Source of the DNA: an uncultured Flammeovirgaceae bacterium
GTDB taxonomy: Bacteria > Bacteroidota > Bacteroidia > Cytophagales > Cyclobacteriaceae
Length of the DNA: 20,381 bases
Assembly: GCA_946886805.1 (NCBI GenBank)
Contig: CAMPJM010000017.1
Coordinates: 1-20,381 of the forward strand
Direction of reading: 5' to 3'
The notes beneath the pieces are model-generated. The model saw nothing but the letters and a program-made list of their open reading frames with translations, was not told the DNA's origin and made no database searches. Position 1 is the first letter of the stretch, and each line of letters begins with the position of its first letter. Position numbers and translations under genes: made by a program. This document shows positions 7,698 to 15,288 of the stretch, one piece after another.

Positions 7698-8912
7698 ATG
7701 AAGATTGTTTACGGGATGCTAGGTATTTTTATTTTTTGGTGCGCAACTGCTTGTAGCAACAAGAAAGCTGAAAAACAACTGTCCGACATCTGGAAAGGTT
7801 CTGCGGTGTTAGGAAAGGTGATAAAAATTAAAAAATGTAGATTTGAGGAATGGTTAGAAATAACCCCGACAGATTTTGTGGTGCCGTATGGAGCAGATTT
7901 GAAGCAAATCAGTGCTCAGCCCTGGGATCGAGATGGTGATGGGAGTTGGGACTTTTTGTTGATGGACACTACAGACCTAGCAAAGATTAATGAATTTAAA
8001 GTCGTTTCTGATAATACTTCTTCAAAATTCCAGCAATACACAAACGTGAGATTGGGTAAAAAGGACTCTTTAGGTGTATATAGTTCAAGAAATGAAGAAT
8101 TAAGGCCTAACAATCATATTGCGCAACAGAAAGGCGATTATCTTTATCAGGCCGAGGGTCCTATCTGGGAAAATGAGATTATCGGTTTCAGACTCTATTT
8201 TGATGAGCGGAATGGGATAGATATTTTTGGAAAACAAAACCCAGAAATGGTGGCAGATAAAATTGGAGTTGCCGGAAATTACCATGAACTTCAAGAATGG
8301 GGGATGGATGTTCTAAAAGTTGGGAATTCCTATGGTGCTGGTGAAATGGGTATTATGATAAACGATACATTGGAGCATATTGGCGATGTTGGCATAGAAA
8401 AATTTTATATTACGGCAAACGGCCCATTTCTGGCCTCTTTTACAATCAACTATGAAGCACCACCAAGTAAGAAATGGTCAAGTATTAAAAGAGAAATTCT
8501 GATTGTAAAGGGACTTAGCGGGTATTTCACGGAGAATCAGTTGTTAGGAGGTAGTTCGGAAACCTTCTTGACCACCGGAACCGTCAACATTCTCAGCGAT
8601 ACCTTGATGGTGAATGAACAAGATAGATATGTACTTTTAACGACCCATGGCCAACAGGCAGAGCTGAACAAATTTCTGGGAATGGGTCTGGTAATCCCTG
8701 AAGATGACTTCAAGAATTATGCAGCTGCTCCAAATAGTAACGAGGCGCCTGTATCGAACACATACTATGCATCTTTTAAAACCCATGATGAGCCCATAAA
8801 TTATTTATTTATTGCGGGTTGGGAGCTTGAAAATAGCAATTATACAGATCCTGATTTTTTTAATGAGCAATGTGAAATTTGGGCAGCACAATATATGGAT
8901 TGGCTCAAATGA
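7698..8912 (+). CDS. DUF4861 family lipoprotein
   Basis: This is a 404-residue secreted protein. The N-terminus is a lipoprotein signal with a hydrophobic stretch and a CATAC lipobox, putting the lipidated cysteine at C19. The body matches DUF4861 (Pfam PF16153) by GFRLYFDERNGIDIFGK (about residues 174-190) and the motif WGMDVLKVGNSYGAGEMG (about 209-226). Family members occur in Bacteroidota polysaccharide-utilisation loci, often near uronic-acid or pectin-type enzymes. A carbohydrate-related role in the periplasm or outer membrane is therefore likely, but the activity cannot be read from sequence. No susC/susD pair is present in the window. The start is the ATG at 7698; an overlapping ATG at 7693 hits a stop at once. 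Confidence 0.8.
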   Translation: MKIVYGMLGIFIFWCATACSNKKAEKQLSDIWKGSAVLGKVIKIKKCRFEEWLEITPTDFVVPYGADLKQISAQPWDRDGDGSWDFLLMDTTDLAKINEFKVVSDNTSSKFQQYTNVRLGKKDSLGVYSSRNEELRPNNHIAQQKGDYLYQAEGPIWENEIIGFRLYFDERNGIDIFGKQNPEMVADKIGVAGNYHELQEWGMDVLKVGNSYGAGEMGIMINDTLEHIGDVGIEKFYITANGPFLASFTINYEAPPSKKWSSIKREILIVKGLSGYFTENQLLGGSSETFLTTGTVNILSDTLMVNEQDRYVLLTTHGQQAELNKFLGMGLVIPEDDFKNYAAAPNSNEAPVSNTYYASFKTHDEPINYLFIAGWELENSNYTDPDFFNEQCEIWAAQYMDWLK

Positions 8913-8991
8913 AATAGTGATTATCAAGCTTATTTAGAACTTTGATGTTTGAATCGAAATTAATTTAATCCAATCAACAAAGTTAGCATCC

Positions 8992-9004
8992 CAAAGTCAC
9001 TTTG
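8992..9004. repeat. 13-bp dyad CAAAGTCACTTTG
   Basis: This perfect inverted repeat has one central base and lies 88 bp downstream of the DUF4861 gene. An outer GCAT/ATGC pair flanks it with a two-base bulge. It could be a regulator site or part of a weak hairpin. No T-run follows. Confidence 0.35.
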
Positions 9005-9144
9005 ATGCCCTGACTTACTTTAACCATTTGGATTTTCATACGGTATTTTAAAGTTTTAGGGCGGACTCATGAATGATCAATTTATCTTACAGAGATAGAC
9101 CTACGCGCTCGGTGCGTTTGCGGGACTTAAGTTATTATTCCTGC

Positions 9145-9159
9145 AACTTTTAAAAAGTT
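9145..9159. promoter_or_regulatory. 15-bp palindrome, candidate operator of the TetR regulator
   Basis: AACTTTT-A-AAAAGTT is perfectly symmetric around one central base. It sits 78 bp upstream of the TetR ATG at 9238, in the presumed promoter region of the export operon. TetR-family regulators commonly bind such short palindromes upstream of their own operon. The AT-rich sequence means chance cannot be excluded. Confidence 0.45.
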
Positions 9160-9237
9160 CCTACGTGTATGATAGCAATACTATTGTTAAATAAAATAGT
9201 AATACTTTCTTTTTTGGGTCGAACTATTATCCAGAAT

Positions 9238-9924
9238 ATGAGCGCATCAATTAAAATAGAGCTGAACAGCAAATTATTCATAAGGGACCCCGAACACACC
9301 GTGTTGGGAAGGAACATCGTCTCCGAAAGCATTATTATGATCGACGAGTTGGGCTTCGAGGTTTTCACATTTAAGAAGTTGGCCATCAAATTAAAATCAA
9401 CGGAAGCTTCTATCTACAGGTACTTTGAAAACAAGCACAAGCTGTTGGTGTATTTGATTAGTTGGTACTGGGTATACGTCGACTATAAAATAACTTTCAA
9501 CACGCATTTTATAGATGACCCCCAGGAAAAGCTGAAGGTCATCATCAATATTATTTCTGAGGTTGGTGAGTTAAAAAGCAGCTATTCGCATGTGAACGAA
9601 GCGTTGCTTTACAATATCGTAGTTTCCGAATCCTCAAAAGCATTTCTTACCAAAGAAGTTGATAGCGATAACAAAGAAGGATTTTTTGGCGAATACAAAT
9701 CTTTGTGCCATAAGATCGCCAAGGTGGTGTCGGAAATAAACCCTTCCTATCCATATCCCCATGCCCTGGTAAGTACGCTATTCGAAGCGAGCAAAAAGCA
9801 GGTGTTTTTTTCACAACACCTCCCGTCCCTGACCGAATCGAGAATAAACAGAACTGATCGATCCGAGATTGCTAGTTTTCTCAATTCATTGGCATTTTCG
9901 GCCATATTTTCAAGCTATAAGTAA
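9238..9924 (+). CDS. TetR/AcrR-family transcriptional regulator
   Basis: This regulator has 228 residues from the ATG at 9238 (MSASIKIELN). An upstream ATG at 9169 would add an unlikely hydrophobic 23-residue leader, so the shorter form is preferred. The N-terminal helix-turn-helix spans about residues 22-70, with FEVFTFKKLAIKLKSTEASI followed by YRYFENKHKLL, the standard TetR recognition-helix end (Y-x-Y-F-x-x-K). The C-terminal ligand-binding half is not conserved enough to name an inducer. Its stop is 4 bp before the ABC transporter gene, so it is the first gene of the export operon and probably represses it. The DNA-binding half is clear. Confidence 0.85.
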   Translation: MSASIKIELNSKLFIRDPEHTVLGRNIVSESIIMIDELGFEVFTFKKLAIKLKSTEASIYRYFENKHKLLVYLISWYWVYVDYKITFNTHFIDDPQEKLKVIINIISEVGELKSSYSHVNEALLYNIVVSESSKAFLTKEVDSDNKEGFFGEYKSLCHKIAKVVSEINPSYPYPHALVSTLFEASKKQVFFSQHLPSLTESRINRTDRSEIASFLNSLAFSAIFSSYK

Positions 9925-9928
9925 GTAA

Positions 9929-11602
9929 ATGGAGCATTTGACTAAAAGAGATTTTACGAGCAAGTTCCTGAAGTTACTAGACTTGGAAAAGAAAGTGCTA
10001 TTATATCTTTTCATCTATGCTGCTGTTGCCGGTATTATACTTCTCACCATCCCGTTAGGCATTCAGGCGATGATAGGGTTTATATCCAGTGGAAAAATAT
10101 CTACCTCTGTTATAGTTTTAATTGGGTTTGTGCTTCTCGGGCTCCTTGTTTCAGGAGGCCTTCAAATCATGCAACTCTATCTGGTCGAACATATCCAGCA
10201 AAAGCTTTTCGTAAATACCGCCTTTGATTATGCTTATAGAATCCCCAAAATGAAAATGGAGGCGCTTTTTGACACAGATGCAGCAGAACTTGTAAATAGG
10301 TTCTTTGATGTTGTTTCCCTGCAAAAGGGCTTTGGTAAACTCCTTACGGATTTTTCTGCGGCTATTTTACAGATAATTTTTGGGTTACTTTTGCTTTCAT
10401 TTTACCACCCTTACTTCATTTTTTTCGGAATACTACTTTTAGTGATATTGATTTTAATTCTCCGCTTCACCGGGCCCCAAGGTATGGACAGTAGCTTAGA
10501 TGAATCAAAGTATAAATATAAAATGGCCAATTGGCTACAGGAAATAGCGAGGTCGACACGGTCTTTTAAAATTTCCGGAGAGTCAGAATTAGCCATGACA
10601 AAAACCGATGACCTGGTAAACAATTACCTGAACTCTAGAAAGAAGCATTTCAAGGTTCTGGCCGTGCAATATTTTAGCTTTGTGGGCTTTAAAACCTTTG
10701 TCACTGGCGGCTTGCTGGTATTGGGCGGGATTTTATTGATTGAGCAAGAAATCAACCTAGGCCAGTTTGTGGCCTCAGAGATTATAATTATCCTGACAAT
10801 GACTGCCGTGGAAAAAATAATGATAAAGTTGAACGTGGTCTATGATGTTTTTACCTCTTTGGAAAAAATGGATCAAGTAAGTTCAGTACCACTTGACAAG
10901 CCAAGATCGCTGAAGATTGAAAATGTAGGCTCAGGCAATAGCCTTTCTTTAAAAATTGTTAATCTCCATTATAAATATCCAAATCAAACGGTCGATGTTA
11001 TCAAGGGTCTCAATCTATCTGTTTCGCCTGGGGAAAAGATAGGGATTAGAAGTGTCAGTAACTCTGGGAAAACCACCCTGATAAATTTGTTATTGGGGGT
11101 TTATGACGGATATGAAGGGGTGATATCCTATGACAATGTTTCTCTAAGGGAGCTTGATAGAGAAAACCTTCATAAGCTCACAGGAAATGATAGTCTTGAA
11201 AGATTATTTGACGCCACAGTTGAAGAAAATATAAAGATGGGGAGAAAAAACATATCCATGAAAGACATAATGTGGACAATTGAGGTCGTTGGGCTTTCGG
11301 ATTTTGTTCAAAACCTTCAAAATGGAGTGAAGACGCAACTTATAGGCGGAAATACTTGGATTTCGCACAGCACGGAGCGGAAAATAATAATGGCCAGATA
11401 TCTGGTAAAAAAACCTCGCCTTCTAATACTCAGCGATCTATCGGGCGGGGGCGATAACATCCTAAAAGTGATAGAATCAATGGAGTTGCAGGCAACTGCT
11501 ATCTTCTTCACGCACGACCGGGACATTCTCGAAAATTGTTCAAAGATTTTTGAGCTGAAACACGGTGAGTTGGTAGAAACCGACCTTATGGCAATGAAGT
11601 GA
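9929..11602 (+). CDS. ABC half-transporter (permease plus ATP-binding domain) with degenerate nucleotide site
   Basis: This 557-residue inner-membrane protein has an N-terminal permease (about residues 20-310) with hydrophobic segments near 23-50, 58-82, 143-178 and 252-292. A nucleotide-binding domain follows (about 338-557). There is no C39 peptidase. The ATP-binding motifs are poor. Walker A reads SVSNSGKTT (375-383), keeping K381 and T382 but with Ser in place of the first Gly. The signature LSGGQ is replaced by ISHST (478-482). Walker B ends LLILSD (498-503) where LLILDE is expected, so Ser502 replaces the Asp and Asp503 the catalytic Glu. No clear Q-loop Gln is seen; the switch His529 is present. 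Homologous Bacteroidota exporters paired with HlyD and TolC proteins are known, and some also have weak motifs. It probably exports a toxic compound or peptide with the next two genes. Confidence 0.85.
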   Translation: MEHLTKRDFTSKFLKLLDLEKKVLLYLFIYAAVAGIILLTIPLGIQAMIGFISSGKISTSVIVLIGFVLLGLLVSGGLQIMQLYLVEHIQQKLFVNTAFDYAYRIPKMKMEALFDTDAAELVNRFFDVVSLQKGFGKLLTDFSAAILQIIFGLLLLSFYHPYFIFFGILLLVILILILRFTGPQGMDSSLDESKYKYKMANWLQEIARSTRSFKISGESELAMTKTDDLVNNYLNSRKKHFKVLAVQYFSFVGFKTFVTGGLLVLGGILLIEQEINLGQFVASEIIIILTMTAVEKIMIKLNVVYDVFTSLEKMDQVSSVPLDKPRSLKIENVGSGNSLSLKIVNLHYKYPNQTVDVIKGLNLSVSPGEKIGIRSVSNSGKTTLINLLLGVYDGYEGVISYDNVSLRELDRENLHKLTGNDSLERLFDATVEENIKMGRKNISMKDIMWTIEVVGLSDFVQNLQNGVKTQLIGGNTWISHSTERKIIMARYLVKKPRLLILSDLSGGGDNILKVIESMELQATAIFFTHDRDILENCSKIFELKHGELVETDLMAMK

Positions 11603-11642
11603 CATGCGTTTAATCGTTTTTGAAAATTTAAGACTAATTCCA

Positions 11643-12986
11643 ATGAAATCACCTTATTCGGAACATTATCAACATTATCATTCCTTCAAGCTAATAAAGG
11701 AACCGAAACTCGAAAAAGCAGGTGCAAGATGGGTGTTGGGGATATTTATACTGCTAATCCTGATCACGTTCCTGCCTTGGACGCAGAACATCAGGTCGAA
11801 CGGAGAGGTGACCACATTAAAACCTGAGGACAGGCCGCAAACAGTTCATTCCACCATAGCGGGTAGAATAGAAAGATGGTATGTGGCAGAAGGAGAATTT
11901 ATTGAAAAGGGTGACACAATCATAACACTTTCCGAGACGAAAGATCAATATTTCGATCCTCAGTTGCTAAGCCGCATTTCGGAGCAAATCGAAGCAAAAA
12001 AAGGCTCTCTAGCTGCTATAAAAGAGAAATATGAAGCTTCGGGAAAACAAATAGAGGCTTTAAGGGCAGGCCTGGTGTTCAGCATTGAAAAGGCAACCAA
12101 TAAGGTGCAACAGGCGACGTTGAAATTACAGAGCGACAGTATTGACTTGGTGGCCATCAAAACAGAATATGATATTGCAGTGTTACAATTTCAGCGCCAG
12201 GAGACGCTTTACCAGCAAGGGCTAAAGTCCCGTACTGAATTTGAAACCAGAAAGTTAAAACTCCAGGAATCCTCAGCAAAGCAGTTTTCTACTACCAACA
12301 AGTTTTTTACCTCAAAAAACGAATTGTTAAATGCGACGATTGAGTTGAACGCTATAAAAGTGGAGTACAAAAATAAAATTGCCAAAGCAGAGTCGGAACT
12401 TAATGCCACCCTCGCCTATCAAAACGAATTGGAAGGCGACATTGCCAAATTGAACAACTATTACGCCAATTTGACCATTCGAAGTTCCTTCTATGCCATT
12501 TATGCCCCTCAAGATGGTTATCTGGTGAAGGCGCTGATAAGCGGCATTGGTGAAACCATAAAGGAAGGGCAGGCCGTTGCTAGCGTTATGCCTGCTAATC
12601 CCGAACTGGCAGTAGCGCTTTACGTACTTCCTTTGGACCTGCCGTTGCTTGAGGCCGGCCGGGAAGTCCGCCTTCAATTTGATGGCTGGCCCGCCCTTGC
12701 GTTCGCTGGCTGGCCGAATTTGAGTTTTGGGACATTCGGTGGCAAGGTGGCAGTGATCGATAATATTGACAGCGGGGGAAAATACCGTATCCTGGTGGTT
12801 CCCGACGAGCAGGAAGGAAATTGGCCGGCTGCCCTTCGGGTCGGATCTGGTGTGTATGGATGGGCTATGCTAAACGAAGTTCCCATATGGTACGAGTTAT
12901 GGAGGCAGTTTAATGGTTTTCCTGCAGACTATGTTGCCAATACAGCTTCTTCAAATTCTTCAAACGACGATAAGAAAATGCTATGA
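11643..12986 (+). CDS. HlyD-family periplasmic adaptor (membrane fusion protein)
   Basis: This adaptor has 447 residues from the ATG at 11643 (MKSPYSEHYQ). An ATG at 11604 would add 13 residues and cannot be excluded. One membrane anchor (about residues 29-47, VLGIFILLILITFLPW) is followed by a lipoyl-like half (SNGEVTTLKPEDRPQTVHS, then IAGRIERWYVAEGEFIEKGD). A long alpha-helical hairpin (about 105-275) is rich in Glu, Lys, Gln and Leu. The second lipoyl half reads IYAPQDGYLVKALISGIGET, followed by a beta-barrel. It bridges the ABC protein in the inner membrane to the TolC-type channel. It begins 40 bp after the ABC stop and overlaps the next gene by 4 bp, so translation is probably coupled. 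Confidence 0.88.
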   Translation: MKSPYSEHYQHYHSFKLIKEPKLEKAGARWVLGIFILLILITFLPWTQNIRSNGEVTTLKPEDRPQTVHSTIAGRIERWYVAEGEFIEKGDTIITLSETKDQYFDPQLLSRISEQIEAKKGSLAAIKEKYEASGKQIEALRAGLVFSIEKATNKVQQATLKLQSDSIDLVAIKTEYDIAVLQFQRQETLYQQGLKSRTEFETRKLKLQESSAKQFSTTNKFFTSKNELLNATIELNAIKVEYKNKIAKAESELNATLAYQNELEGDIAKLNNYYANLTIRSSFYAIYAPQDGYLVKALISGIGETIKEGQAVASVMPANPELAVALYVLPLDLPLLEAGREVRLQFDGWPALAFAGWPNLSFGTFGGKVAVIDNIDSGGKYRILVVPDEQEGNWPAALRVGSGVYGWAMLNEVPIWYELWRQFNGFPADYVANTASSNSSNDDKKML

Positions 12987-14392
12987 TGAAATGTCTTTTT
13001 CTTTTGGTAGGGCTTCTCATTCCCGCATTGTCACAGGCAGACACTACCAAAATCTTCTTATTATCAGATTTCTATGCACAAATACTGCTGTACCACCCCG
13101 TGGCAAAGCAAGCTGAGCTGCTGTCCAAACAGGCTCAACAGGAGATAAGGCTTGCCAGAGGTAGCTTTGATCCAAAACTGATCAGTAAGTTCTACGAAAA
13201 GCAATTCAAAGGAAGCCATTATTTTTCTGTCTGGGACAACGCACTAAAAGTCCCGACATGGTTCGGGGTAGAGATCAAAGCCGGCTTTGAAAAAAATACA
13301 GGGGAGTTTGTTAGTAGCGAAAAAATAACACCGGCCAATGGTTTAAGTTATATCGGTGTCAGCGTCCCCATTGGCCAGGGCCTTCTCATCGATGAAAGAA
13401 GAGCTACGCTTCAACAGGCAAAGCTACTGGACAGAATGGCCGATGCTAGCAAAGTCAGTTTGATAAACAAACTATTGTTGCAGGCAGCGAAAGACTACTG
13501 GGATTGGACTTTTTATTTTCAGCAGTGGCAATTGTATGACTATGGGTACGATCTCGCCCTTATAAGGTTCAATGGCGTGAAAGAAAGGGCAGAACAGGGC
13601 GATTTGCCTGCAATTGACACCGTTGAGGCCAAGATACAAGTGCAAAGCCGTGCGGTAATGGTGGACCAAGCAAAGCTGGAATATCAAAACGCGTCATTAA
13701 TCCTTTCTAATTATTTGTGGACAGTATCCAATACACCAGTGGAAATAACGGGTGAAATTATTCCTCCTGATGAAATTTCGGCAGAAGCCCATTTGCCATT
13801 GGATTCCCTACAACTATTGATGGCAATGGCAATAGAAAACCACCCGGAATTACTGAAGATAAATCTCAAACAAGAACAACTCGAAATAGAAAGAAGGTTT
13901 TTGGCAGATAAATTCAAACCAAAAATCAATTTGGAATACAACATCCTTCAGCAGGGTTTCCCGATAGGCGAAGTAGCTTTCGATGGGGCGTACCTTGGCA
14001 ATAATTACAAGCTAGGGTTTTCCTTTGAGTACCCCATTTTTTTAAGGCAGGAACGGGGCAAGTTTCAACTCAACAAGCTAAAGCAGATAAACGCAGACCT
14101 TGATCAGCAGCAATTTGGCAGAGAAATAATCAACGAAATCCAAACGCATTATAATACAATGCTGGTGTTGCAGGGGCAAATTAAACTACAGGATGAAATG
14201 CTAATAAATGCAACCGCCCTCAGGAATGGGGAACAGGATTTGTTTGACATTGGAGAAAGCTCGCTGTTTTTGATTAATACCCGGGAAATGAACCTCATCT
14301 CCAACAAGGTTAAACTTTTTGAACTGAAGACAAAATACTCAAAAGCAAAGGCCTTGCTGGCTTGGGCTGCAGGGACTTCTTACAAATTTTGA
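12983..14392 (+). CDS. TolC-family outer-membrane efflux protein
   Basis: This 469-residue protein has a cleavable signal peptide (about residues 1-19, ending ALSQA). It carries the two-fold repeated helical organisation of TolC proteins. Long amphipathic helices lie around 40-60, 135-215, 265-310 and 375-465, with strand segments such as YIGVSVPIGQGLLIDERRAT (118-137) and YKLGFSFEYPIFLRQERGKF (337-356) leading into the helices. The conserved position near DTVEAKIQVQSRA matches the usual family segment before the second coil. It forms the outer-membrane exit duct for the upstream ABC/HlyD pair. The ATGA overlap with the HlyD gene gives the start; a second ATG follows directly at 12986. It is the last gene of the operon. 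Confidence 0.88.
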   Translation: MMKCLFLLVGLLIPALSQADTTKIFLLSDFYAQILLYHPVAKQAELLSKQAQQEIRLARGSFDPKLISKFYEKQFKGSHYFSVWDNALKVPTWFGVEIKAGFEKNTGEFVSSEKITPANGLSYIGVSVPIGQGLLIDERRATLQQAKLLDRMADASKVSLINKLLLQAAKDYWDWTFYFQQWQLYDYGYDLALIRFNGVKERAEQGDLPAIDTVEAKIQVQSRAVMVDQAKLEYQNASLILSNYLWTVSNTPVEITGEIIPPDEISAEAHLPLDSLQLLMAMAIENHPELLKINLKQEQLEIERRFLADKFKPKINLEYNILQQGFPIGEVAFDGAYLGNNYKLGFSFEYPIFLRQERGKFQLNKLKQINADLDQQQFGREIINEIQTHYNTMLVLQGQIKLQDEMLINATALRNGEQDLFDIGESSLFLINTREMNLISNKVKLFELKTKYSKAKALLAWAAGTSYKF

Positions 14393-14539
14393 TGGAACTG
14401 ATATTTTAAGCTGCTATTTATCCCACGTTTTAAGTTAATAGTCTAGCGACTGTCCGATATTACCTAACATTAAAAATAGTATCAGACAGATATTTCAATT
14501 ATAAAGATATAGACCAAGCAAGATCCGTTGCACCAGATG

Positions 14540-14568
14540 CTATCTCTCTTTCAGGGGATAGTATTTTT
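14540..14568 (+). terminator. Possible intrinsic terminator of the export operon
   Basis: CTATCTCT (14540-14547) pairs with GGGGATAG (14554-14561), including G-T pairs, around a six-base loop. It is followed by TATTTTT. It lies about 150 bp after the TolC stop. The stem is moderate and the distance is long, so this is a plausible call rather than a certain one. Confidence 0.4.
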
Positions 14569-14682
14569 AAAGCCAACGTACCGTCACTGGATGCTATCCG
14601 ACGGAAAGTTCGCCACAACAGCGAGGGGCAAAGAAAACGGCCAAATTGACATTTAACCATTTTTATAAATGGTCATAATAAA

Positions 14683-14866
14683 ATGAAAATGGAAATAATA
14701 TTTAGCTTTTTGATTTTTTATATCCCTATTTAATTGTTTTGATGATGAAATAGAAAATCAACAGGTCAACTGGCAAAAAATATTTGAGGAATAATATCCA
14801 CATAAGGACGGCAATTTATATACATTAGCCTGTTTTTTTATGACGGTTTATTCCTGCTATTGTTAA
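14683..14866 (+). pseudogene. Remnant of a small lipoprotein gene, frameshifted
   Basis: An ATG at 14683 opens a hydrophobic leader (MKMEIIFSFLIFYIP) that stops at TAA 14731-14733. In the next frame the leader continues as SLFNC with the cysteine codon at 14735-14737, then FDDEIENQQVNWQKIFEE up to a TAA at 14792-14794, then YPHKDGNLYTLAC. Charged leader start, hydrophobic core, Cys and acidic following residues fit a lipoprotein signal peptide broken by a one-base shift. No downstream domain is recognised. It could also be chance. Confidence 0.3.
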
Positions 14867-15236
14867 CGTTTGACCAAGTGAAATGACCTTTGGTCGAAGC
14901 ATTTGCAATAGTGAGTGACGGTGTGCCGGTAGTTCTTACAATTCAAGCTCTTCACAAAATTTTGAATTTCCAGTATAATTTTGTTTTTCTTCTTTGAGAA
15001 ATTTTTTCAATTAAAGCTTCCTTCTTCTTGTAAGTATTTTAAATACCACGCCGTGAGCTCCTTTTTTAACGACAGCCAAAATTATGCAATGGTAAATATG
15101 TCCTTGTTTTTTGTGCAATTTACAATGGCTTACTTTTCTCAATTAAATCTACATTTAAGTATTGAAGATAAATTCCTTTCAATTTAATAGAAGGAATAAT
15201 GATTATTTAAGACTGTAAAAATACGGCAACATGTAA

Positions 15237-15250
15237 TTCAATCGATTGAA
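15237..15250. promoter_or_regulatory. 14-bp perfect palindrome upstream of the mannanase gene
   Basis: TTCAATCGATTGAA is exactly self-complementary and lies 38 bp before the mannanase ATG. A CG-centred palindrome of this size is typical of sites for LacI-type and other dimeric sugar-responsive regulators. No such regulator is encoded beside it, so the binding protein is unknown. Confidence 0.45.
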
Positions 15251-15288
15251 ATTTAAATATTTTTTTCACCTATAAATTCTATAATGAT

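Larger units (their letters stand above)
14393..15288. other. Intergenic region, no intact gene
   Basis: These 896 bases separate the export operon from the mannanase gene. They contain the possible terminator, a frameshifted lipoprotein remnant, a 7-bp hairpin (ACCATTT 14656-14662 with AAATGGT 14667-14673), a 6-bp pair GACCAA/TTGGTC (14872-14895) and a palindrome just upstream of the mannanase gene. A stretch of 71 codons without a stop (14434-14646) has no start codon and no recognised family. Confidence 0.6.

Noticed and set aside
9169..9237. N-terminal extension of the TetR regulator from the ATG at 9169
   Set aside because: It would add a hydrophobic leader not expected in a cytoplasmic DNA-binding protein.
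14434..14646. 71-codon stop-free stretch on the plus strand (DIDQARSVAPDAISLSGDSI...)
   Set aside because: It has no start codon and no recognised family, and it contains the terminator-like hairpin; it may be chance or an old remnant, so it is not called as a gene.
14981..15187. 68-residue plus-strand open frame rich in Phe, starting at TTG
   Set aside because: The composition follows the local T-rich DNA; it starts at TTG without a ribosome site and has no domain or conserved pattern.
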